A stretch of DNA of 12,287 bases. It comes from an uncultured Oscillospiraceae bacterium (GTDB lineage Bacteria; Bacillota; Clostridia; Oscillospirales; Oscillospiraceae). Below, piece by piece: positions 7,852 to 12,287 of this stretch (its first letter is position 1; each line of letters opens with the position of its first letter). The stretch covers positions 1 to 12,287 of the forward strand of contig CAJTQP010000068.1 of the NCBI GenBank assembly GCA_910578575.1. The letters run 5' to 3'. A model generated the notes under the pieces. It saw only the letters and a program-made list of their open reading frames with translations, had not been told where the DNA came from and ran no database searches. A program made the position numbers and the translations under genes.

Positions 7852-8871
7852 TTAGTCCTTGTCAGCCTCGATCAGCTTGGTCAGAGCCGGGCAAACGTCA
7901 AACAGGTTGCCGATAACGCCCAGGTCAGCCACGCCGAAGATGGGAGCTTCGGGATCCTTGTTGATGCAGACGATGAAGTCAGAGGAACCCATGCCAGCCA
8001 GATGCTGAATAGCGCCGGAGATGCCGCAGGCAACATACAGCTTGGGGCCAACGGTCTTACCGGTCTGGCCAACCTGATGGGAGTGGGGAATCCAGCCAGC
8101 GTCAACAGCTGCACGGGAGGAACCAACCACGCCACCCAGAGCATCAGCCAGAGGCTTGATGATGGTGTCGAAGGGCTCAGGACCGCCCAGGCCACGGCCG
8201 CCGGAGACGATGATGTCAGCGCCTTCCAGGTCGACCTTCTCGCCTTCCTCGGCGATGGTCTCGATGACCTTGATGCGGATGTCGCTGGCGGGGAAGACGA
8301 AGTCGATCTTCTCCACGGGAGCGGTACGGCTTGCGTCGGGCTCCAGCTTCTTGTTCACGCCAGGACGGCAGGTGCCGATCTGGGGGAAGGTGAAGGGGCA
8401 CAGGATGGTAGCCATCAGGTTACCACCGAAGGCGGGACGGGTCCATGCGACCTTGCCGGACTCTTCGTCGATGTCCAGGGAGGTGCAGTCTGCGGTCAGA
8501 CCGGTCTTCAGGCGGCCGGCGACACGGGGGCCCAGGTCACGGCCCATGGGGGAAGCGCCCATCAGGATGGTGGTGGGGCAGTCGTTCTCAACAGCGTGCA
8601 CGATGGCAGCGGTGTAAGCGTCGGTGCTGTAGTGGCCATACACCTCGTTGTCGATGACCAGGACCTTATCAGCGCCATAGGCGATGGCATCCTTCACAGC
8701 TTCGTCGCAGTTGTAGCCGACAACCAGAGCGACAGTCTGACCACCCTGGATGGCAGCCAGGCGACGACCGGGGTTCAGCAGCTCCAGGCCAACGTTTCTG
8801 GCCTTACCGTCTTTGGTTTCAATAAAGACCCACAGGTCCTTGCTTTTTGCTTCATAGCTAGTCTGTAACAT
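7852..8871 (-). CDS. etfA: Electron transfer flavoprotein, alpha subunit
   Basis: This is the alpha subunit of the soluble electron transfer flavoprotein; it holds the FAD that passes electrons to the acyl-CoA dehydrogenase. The 339-residue length is typical. The N-terminal domain I spans about residues 1-200 and contains TRPAFGGNLMATI (144-156). The C-terminal FAD domain shows SGGRGLGG (223-230), GSSRAAVDAGWIPHSHQVGQ (250-269) and GISGAIQH (283-290), all hallmarks of the family. It ends normally in TAA at 7852. ATG 8871 follows GGAGGAG by eight bases. It begins 21 bases after the etfB stop, so the two are one transcription unit and likely produced in equal amounts. Together with EtfB and the dehydrogenase it should form the complex that drives enoyl-CoA reduction with NADH. 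No fused ferredoxin domain is present at the N-terminus, unlike some clostridial EtfA proteins. Confidence 0.97.
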   Translation of the reverse strand: MLQTSYEAKSKDLWVFIETKDGKARNVGLELLNPGRRLAAIQGGQTVALVVGYNCDEAVKDAIAYGADKVLVIDNEVYGHYSTDAYTAAIVHAVENDCPTTILMGASPMGRDLGPRVAGRLKTGLTADCTSLDIDEESGKVAWTRPAFGGNLMATILCPFTFPQIGTCRPGVNKKLEPDASRTAPVEKIDFVFPASDIRIKVIETIAEEGEKVDLEGADIIVSGGRGLGGPEPFDTIIKPLADALGGVVGSSRAAVDAGWIPHSHQVGQTGKTVGPKLYVACGISGAIQHLAGMGSSDFIVCINKDPEAPIFGVADLGVIGNLFDVCPALTKLIEADKD

Positions 8872-8892
8872 TGTTCTGTCTCCTCCCCTCTA

Positions 8893-9702
8893 TTAGATAA
8901 CGCCCTTGTCTCTGAGCAGGTCGTAAAGCTTCTTTGCGGATTCCTCAGGAGTCTCTTCCTTGATCTTCAGACCGCCTTCCTTACGGGGAGGAGTGAAGCT
9001 CTTCTTAACCTTGGTGGGAGAGCCCTTCAGGCCGGAACGCTCAACGTCCAGGCCGCAGTCAGCAGCGGACAGGGTGGGGATCTGTGCCTTCTTGGCAGCC
9101 ATCTTGGACTTGATGGTGGGGAAGCGGGGCTCATAGTCGGGCTTGGTGATGGTCACAGCGCAGGGGCAAGCCATTTCCAGGATCTCGAAGCCGTCCTCCA
9201 GCTCCTTCTTCACGCGCACGTGCTTGCCGTCCTCGGTGGGCCAAACTTCCCAGCCGTAGGTAACCTGGGGATAGTCCAGATCCTCAGCGACCTGGGGGCC
9301 AACCTGAGCGGTATCACCGTCGATGGCCTGCTTGCCGAACATCAGCATGTCGAACTTGATGCCTTCCATCTCCTCGATCTTCTTGATGCCCTTGGAGAGG
9401 ATGTAACCGGTAGCCAGGGTGTCGGAGCCGCCGCAAGCGCGGTCGGAGACCAGGAAGGCCTTGTCGCCGCCCACGGACAGGCACTCACGCAGAGCTTCCA
9501 GAGCCTGAGCAGGACCCATGGACAGGACATAGATCTTGGTGTCCTTGTCCTTATCCTTGATGCGGGCAGCGGCTTCCAGTGCATAAGCATCGAAAGGGCT
9601 GACGATGGCAGGAACGCCTTCACGCATCAGGGTGTTGGTCACGGGATCGATTTTGATGATGGTCGTGTCCGGCACTTGTTTAATGCAAACAAGTATGTTC
9701 AT
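8893..9702 (-). CDS. etfB: Electron transfer flavoprotein, beta subunit
   Basis: This is the beta subunit of the Etf heterodimer and the first gene of the etfB-etfA-acd unit. The 269-residue length is normal. It opens with MNILVCIKQVPDT, the usual first strand. It carries GKQAIDGDTAQVGP (123-136), where non-bifurcating mitochondrial Etf has GKQAIDDDCNQTG. The GDTAQVGP form is the one I associate with Etf of strict anaerobes, in which a second FAD in this subunit accepts NADH electrons and splits them between enoyl-CoA and ferredoxin. Bifurcation is therefore likely but inferred. The C-terminal arm (about 200-269), rich in lysine, reaches over EtfA in known structures. ATG 9702 has AGGGGG nine bases upstream. 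A 215-base structured leader with a possible terminator precedes the gene, so the whole unit may be controlled by attenuation. Confidence 0.97.
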   Translation of the reverse strand: MNILVCIKQVPDTTIIKIDPVTNTLMREGVPAIVSPFDAYALEAAARIKDKDKDTKIYVLSMGPAQALEALRECLSVGGDKAFLVSDRACGGSDTLATGYILSKGIKKIEEMEGIKFDMLMFGKQAIDGDTAQVGPQVAEDLDYPQVTYGWEVWPTEDGKHVRVKKELEDGFEILEMACPCAVTITKPDYEPRFPTIKSKMAAKKAQIPTLSAADCGLDVERSGLKGSPTKVKKSFTPPRKEGGLKIKEETPEESAKKLYDLLRDKGVI

Positions 9703-9834
9703 TTCTGATTTCCCCCTATTTTTGATTTGTTTTATTTTTGATACCCCGTTCCGTACTCCAGCTTTCTTGGCCGGGAGGGCCGCTTAGGTCTTCCCTACCC
9801 TTCCGCAATCGACAAATTCCAGACCAGGCTATCG

Positions 9835-9866
9835 AAAAACGCCACACCGGAGAGGTTCCCGGTGGC
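9835..9866 (-). terminator. Candidate attenuator terminator in the etfB leader
   Basis: In the minus-strand RNA, GCCA-CCGG (9866-9859) pairs with CCGG-TG-TGGC (9850-9841), with a two-base bulge and an eight-base loop, then GTTTTTC follows at once. It lies 50-80 bases after the predicted transcription start, well before the etfB ATG, where a terminator can only act as an attenuator or end a small RNA. The bulge weakens it. Confidence 0.5.
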
Positions 9867-9878
9867 AGACGTTTCTGG

Positions 9879-9907
9879 GGACAGACCATGCCTGCGCATG
9901 TCCGTCC
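9879..9907 (-). other. Hairpin at the 5' end of the etfB leader
   Basis: A 12-pair stem, GGACGGAC-ATGC with GCAT-G-GTCTGTCC, closes a GCAG tetraloop with one bulged G. One pair is G-U in minus-strand RNA and would be A-C on the plus strand, so the fold belongs to the minus transcript. It sits just ahead of the terminator-like hairpin. Confidence 0.6.
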
Positions 9908-9923
9908 ATTGAACTACGGTTGC

Positions 9924-9952
9924 ATTATATCAGAGGATTCCCCAAATTACAA
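9924..9952 (-). promoter_or_regulatory. Promoter of the etfB-etfA-acd unit
   Basis: On the minus strand TTGTAA (9952-9947), a 17-base spacer and a perfect TATAAT (9929-9924) with extended TG upstream. The predicted start is near 9917-9921, giving a leader of about 215 bases. No typical Rex-like dyad is visible around it. Confidence 0.78.
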
Positions 9953-10040
9953 GATAGGATCGCAGCAGCGCAGAAAAAAAATCTCCCAGCTTTTCCAGTG
10001 AATTTAGTCGTTTCGCCTAAAATCATCTGGGATGGGCAAA

Positions 10041-10066
10041 GGGAAGGGCGATTCTCCGCCCTTCCC
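10041..10066 (-). terminator. Intrinsic terminator of the hom-lysC unit
   Basis: A perfect 10-pair GC-rich stem (GGGAAGGGCG with CGCCCTTCCC) closes a six-base loop, 25 bases after the lysC stop. Only TTT follows on the minus strand, so it may be leaky, but its position between lysC and the etfB promoter supports the call. Confidence 0.68.
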
Positions 10067-10091
10067 CTCTTAAAATTTCCAGGTTTTTACT

Positions 10092-10565
10092 TTATTCCCC
10101 AAAGAATTTATCATGGATCGCCTGGACCGCCGCGTTGCCATCGGACTCGTCCAAAAGGACGGAAACCTTGATCTCACTGGTGGAAATCATCTGGATATTG
10201 ATGTCCGCGTCGTACAGAGCCCCAAACATTGAGGCGGCGATGCCGGCGTTGTCCAGCATCCCGGCCCCCACGATGGAGACCTTCACCACGCCCTTGTCCA
10301 CGTCGATGTGGTCAAAGCCCAAGGTCCCCTTATACTCCTCCAGCAGCTTCTTGGCCTGGTCGGCGTCGTCCCGGCGGACGGTAAAGCTGATGTCCTGGGT
10401 GCCGTCCCGGCCGATGGACTGGAGGATGATGTCTACGTTGATGTTTTCCTTCCCCAGCAGGGAGAATACCTGGTAGGCGATACCCGGCTTATCCTCCACC
10501 TCTACCAGGGCCAGGCGGGCCACATTTTTGTCTTTTGCCACGCCGCTGATCAGTGTTTTTTCCAT
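10092..10565 (-). CDS. lysC: Probable aspartokinase beta chain from an in-frame internal start in lysC
   Basis: Inside lysC, TAAGGAGGT (10584-10576) lies ten bases before the in-frame ATG of Met247 (10565). This nine-base string is the full complement of the 16S rRNA 3' tail. Translation from here gives 157 residues, which is exactly the double ACT regulatory region without the kinase domain. Bacillus subtilis aspartokinase II and the Corynebacterium enzyme are known to be made of alpha and beta chains from such in-phase overlapping starts, near codon 246-250. The spacing (10 bases) resembles that of the upstream lysC start (12 bases). The codons carrying the site encode Val-Lys-Glu-Val in a linker that tolerates change. 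That the beta chain is made is inferred; the site and start are seen directly. Confidence 0.75.
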   Translation of the reverse strand: MEKTLISGVAKDKNVARLALVEVEDKPGIAYQVFSLLGKENINVDIILQSIGRDGTQDISFTVRRDDADQAKKLLEEYKGTLGFDHIDVDKGVVKVSIVGAGMLDNAGIAASMFGALYDADINIQMISTSEIKVSVLLDESDGNAAVQAIHDKFFGE

Positions 10566-11303
10566 CCTCTTTGCAACCTCCTTAACTTTCGTCCCCGGCT
10601 TTTTGGCAAAGCTGGAGAGCACTTCCAAATTCACGCGAAACTTTTTCGCCATCTCCACGGAGCGGTTGTGTAACACCTGGGCCCCCAGGCTGGCCAGCTC
10701 CAGCATCTCGTCAAAGGTGATCTCCTCCAGCTTTTTGGCACCGGTGACGTAGCGGGGGTCGGCGGTGTAGACGCCCTCCACGTCGGTGTAGATCTGGCAC
10801 AAATCCGCCTTCAACGCCGCCGCCAGGGCCACCGCCGAGGTGTCGGAACCGCCGCGGCCCAGGGTGGTCACATCCCCAAACTTGTTGATGCCCTGGAAGC
10901 CGGTGACAATGACCACATTGTTCCGGTCCAGCTCCGACTGGATGCGCTCGGTGCGGATTTTTTTCACCCTTGCGCTGCTGTAGGCGCTGTTGGTCTGCAC
11001 CCCGGCCTGCCAGCCAGTGAGGGAGACCACCGGTACTCCCATGGACTCCAAGGCCATGGCGCACAGGGAGCAGGAAATCTGCTCCCCTGTGGACAGCAGC
11101 ATATCCATCTCCCGCCGGGATGCCTTGGGGTTGATCTCCTTTGCCTTGTCAATGAGATCGTCGGTGGTATCGCCCTGGGCGGACAGCACTGCCACCACCT
11201 GGTTCCCCATGCGGCGGGTCTCCGCGATGATCTGGGCTACATTGCGCAGCCGCTCCGCGTTGGCCACCGAAGTCCCGCCAAATTTTTGTACGATCAGTCC
11301 CAT
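10092..11303 (-). CDS. lysC: Aspartate kinase (alpha chain)
   Basis: The enzyme phosphorylates aspartate with ATP, the first step to lysine, threonine, methionine and diaminopimelate. The 403-residue length is close to Bacillus LysC (408). The kinase domain opens with KFGGTSV (7-13) and continues with STGEQ (71-75), TGFQGIN (134-140) and TTLGRGGSDTSAVALAAAL (146-164), which bind aspartate and nucleotide. Two ACT regulatory domains follow, about 263-337 (with VEDKPGIAYQVFSLL) and 340-402 (with VSIVGAGMLDNAGIAASMF). ATG 11303 is the only usable start, as an in-frame TAA lies three codons upstream; AGGAGG lies 12 bases before it. The gene follows hom after 81 bases and is followed by a terminator at 10041-10066. 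The ACT pair implies feedback control by lysine, threonine or both; which one cannot be read here. A second, internal start is described separately. Confidence 0.97.
   Translation of the reverse strand: MGLIVQKFGGTSVANAERLRNVAQIIAETRRMGNQVVAVLSAQGDTTDDLIDKAKEINPKASRREMDMLLSTGEQISCSLCAMALESMGVPVVSLTGWQAGVQTNSAYSSARVKKIRTERIQSELDRNNVVIVTGFQGINKFGDVTTLGRGGSDTSAVALAAALKADLCQIYTDVEGVYTADPRYVTGAKKLEEITFDEMLELASLGAQVLHNRSVEMAKKFRVNLEVLSSFAKKPGTKVKEVAKRMEKTLISGVAKDKNVARLALVEVEDKPGIAYQVFSLLGKENINVDIILQSIGRDGTQDISFTVRRDDADQAKKLLEEYKGTLGFDHIDVDKGVVKVSIVGAGMLDNAGIAASMFGALYDADINIQMISTSEIKVSVLLDESDGNAAVQAIHDKFFGE
10576..10584 (-). promoter_or_regulatory. Internal Shine-Dalgarno site in lysC
   Basis: The minus strand reads TAAGGAGGT, a perfect nine-base anti-SD complement, followed after ten bases by ATG 10565 in frame with lysC. 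It is a better match than the site of the lysC start itself. Confidence 0.78.
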
Positions 11304-11326
11304 CGTATCTTAATACCTCCTAGATA

Positions 11327-11379
11327 ACAGTGCATAGGCACTGTGATTGCTTCTATGTTCCTCTCTCTATGCTATGCAC
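11327..11379 (-). promoter_or_regulatory. Competing stems upstream of the lysC ribosome binding site
   Basis: In the 81-base hom-lysC gap, a perfect 7-pair hairpin ACAGTGC-CTAT-GCACTGT (11344-11327) stands five bases before AGGAGG. Its 3' part CTATGCAC (11337-11330) can instead pair over eight bases with GTGCATAG at 11379-11372. The two folds exclude each other. A role in coupling or tuning lysC translation is possible but unproven. Confidence 0.4.
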
Positions 11380-11384
11380 AGCCC

Positions 11385-12287
11385 TCAGTCCAGGACCCGA
11401 ATGACGGAGAGGACTTTTTGCCCCCGAAGCTGTGCCTCCAGCGCCTGCCGGGACAGCGTGGGGGTCAGATAGGCCTTCTCCTCCCCTTCCATACCGGGGC
11501 GGGTGAGGAGCTGGCCCCCGGAGAGGCTCCCCGACGCCAGGCGGACATACCAGCGGCTCTCCAGCTGGTCCGGGCTGTGTACCCCCTCTGGGCGGTTGGC
11601 CTGCCAGGGGCGGTAGCCCGCCCGTTCCATCTTCCGGGCGGCGGCGATGACGTCCGCCACCACAGCGCTGGCGGTGGGGAGTTTGCCCGCTCCACGGCCG
11701 TAGAACATCACGTCCCCGGTGGCGTCCCCCTTGACCTTGATGGCGTTGAACACGTCCTCCACTCCCCCTAGGGGGTCCTGGATGCTGACGAAGTGGGGCT
11801 CCACATAGGCGCAGAGGCTGCCGTCTGCCTGGGCGATGGCCCGGCCCAGAAGTTTGATGCGATGGCCGCAGGCGGCGGCGTAGGCCTCATCCTCCAAGGT
11901 GATCTGGGTGATGCCCTGGGTGGCCACCTGCTCCGGCAGGACATGCCAGCCGAAGGCGATGGAGGAGAGGATGCACAGCTTGCGGCAGGTGTCGTGGCCC
12001 TCCACGTCGGCGGTGGGGTCCTGCTCGGCATAGCCGTTGGCCTGGGCGCCCTTTAGGGCCTCGGCAAAGGGGACCCCGTCCTGGACCATGCGGGTGAAGA
12101 TATAGTTGGCGGTGCCGTTGAGGATGCCGCAAATCTCCAAAATATCGTTGGCGGCCATGCAGTCGCTCAGGGGCCGCAGGATGGGGATACCCCCGCCCAC
12201 GCTGGCCTCGAAGAGATACACCGCCCCGTGCTCCGCCGCCAAGTCCAGCAGGCGGCGGCCGTGGGTGGCTACCAACTCCTTGTTGGA
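11385..12287 (-). CDS. hom: Homoserine dehydrogenase (partial, N-terminus outside window)
   Basis: The enzyme reduces aspartate semialdehyde to homoserine with NAD(P)H, the branch to threonine and methionine. The frame runs off the right edge; the 300 residues visible begin SNKELVATHG, the end of the nucleotide-binding domain, so about 105 residues are missing. The catalytic domain is clear: FEASVGGGIPILRPL, then GILNGTANYIFTRM, the family signature, then GYAEQDPTADVEGHDTCRKL. The Asp and Lys four residues apart in HDTCRK match the active-site pair of known homoserine dehydrogenases. GRGAGKLPTASAVVADV closes the domain. After it comes only a short tail of about 55 residues starting at WYVRL and ending VLSVIRVLD, where many family members have a full ACT domain of 70-80 residues. 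The stop is TGA at 11385. The gene lies directly upstream of lysC in the same direction, a common pairing that commits aspartate to the threonine-methionine branch. Confidence 0.95.
   Translation of the reverse strand, partial: SNKELVATHGRRLLDLAAEHGAVYLFEASVGGGIPILRPLSDCMAANDILEICGILNGTANYIFTRMVQDGVPFAEALKGAQANGYAEQDPTADVEGHDTCRKLCILSSIAFGWHVLPEQVATQGITQITLEDEAYAAACGHRIKLLGRAIAQADGSLCAYVEPHFVSIQDPLGGVEDVFNAIKVKGDATGDVMFYGRGAGKLPTASAVVADVIAAARKMERAGYRPWQANRPEGVHSPDQLESRWYVRLASGSLSGGQLLTRPGMEGEEKAYLTPTLSRQALEAQLRGQKVLSVIRVLD

Larger units (their letters stand above)
9703..9917 (-). promoter_or_regulatory. Long structured leader of the etfBA-acd unit, class unknown
   Basis: This is the transcribed leader between the etfB promoter and its ATG, about 215 bases. 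It contains in order a 12-pair hairpin (9907-9879), a terminator-like hairpin with a U-run (9866-9835), a GGTCT/AGACC pairing around a 29-base stretch, a GGCC/GGCC mini-hairpin, and an A-rich unstructured tail (9744-9716) leading to the ribosome binding site. The leader matches no riboswitch class I know, and no leader peptide is obvious. The rest of the 389-base gap (9953-10091) holds the lysC terminator and no gene that I can support. Confidence 0.5.

Noticed and set aside
9905..9920. tRNA D-arm-like string GTAGTTCAATGG at the start of the etfB leader
   Set aside because: No acceptor stem, anticodon arm or T-arm surrounds it; the bases fall into the first leader hairpin instead.
9703..9921. 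A 6S RNA or other stand-alone structural RNA in the etfB leader
   Set aside because: The length is suggestive and CCGTA/TACGG could close the ends, but the pairing does not extend, there is no central bubble pattern, and an A-rich tail runs straight into the etfB ribosome binding site.
9974..9981. Run of eight T on the minus strand upstream of the etfB promoter
   Set aside because: No hairpin precedes it, so not a terminator; about 20 bases above the -35 it could only be a loose upstream element.

Overview
The window looks like a chromosomal segment of an anaerobic Clostridia member of Bacillota, most likely the Oscillospiraceae side (Flavonifractor, Intestinimonas and Oscillibacter are the kind of genera I have in mind). 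The reasons are strong AGGAGG-type ribosome binding sites, TATAAT-type promoters, moderately high GC in most genes, an EtfBA/acyl-CoA dehydrogenase set of the type found in strict anaerobes, and a glutaminyl-tRNA synthetase. The genus is inference; no rRNA or tRNA gene is present to fix it.

Layout. On the plus strand, the left edge holds the 3' part of thiamine pyrophosphokinase (2-571). It is followed by a small AT-richer toxin-antitoxin pair with its own promoter: an antitoxin (669-911) overlapping a PIN-domain toxin (895-1317). A strong hairpin at 1328-1371 separates these from everything else, which is read on the minus strand from the right edge to 1425. In minus-strand order the genes are: homoserine dehydrogenase (partial, 12287-11385) and aspartokinase (11303-10092); a 389-base gap with a lysC terminator, a good promoter and a structured leader; etfB (9702-8893), etfA (8871-7852) and an acyl-CoA dehydrogenase (7761-6613); a YbaK/ProX-type aminoacyl-tRNA deacylase (6533-5970); a COG2509-type FAD-dependent oxidoreductase (5878-4295); glnS (4189-2480); and a multi-pass membrane protein of unknown function (2228-1425).

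How the genes work together. hom and lysC supply the aspartate branch (threonine, methionine, lysine). lysC carries a perfect internal Shine-Dalgarno before Met247, so it probably makes a full-length alpha chain and an ACT-only beta chain in the same frame, as Bacillus subtilis aspartokinase II does. EtfB, EtfA and the dehydrogenase should form one electron-transfer unit, probably flavin-based electron-bifurcating, acting on a short-chain acyl-CoA such as butyryl-CoA. The deacylase and GlnRS both serve tRNA charging but have separate control signals.

Most of the unexplained signal is RNA-level. It comprises a leader with a possible intrinsic terminator before etfB, a structured leader with a T-box-like core before the membrane gene, a 16-pair intercistronic stem between etfA and the dehydrogenase, competing stems before the lysC ribosome binding site, and a hairpin almost touching the ribosome binding site of the deacylase. 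Three minus-strand promoters share the same 11-base near-palindrome around the -10 box. I see no CRISPR array, insertion sequence, phage gene, rRNA or tRNA. I saw no clearly novel defence or mobile system beyond the toxin-antitoxin pair.
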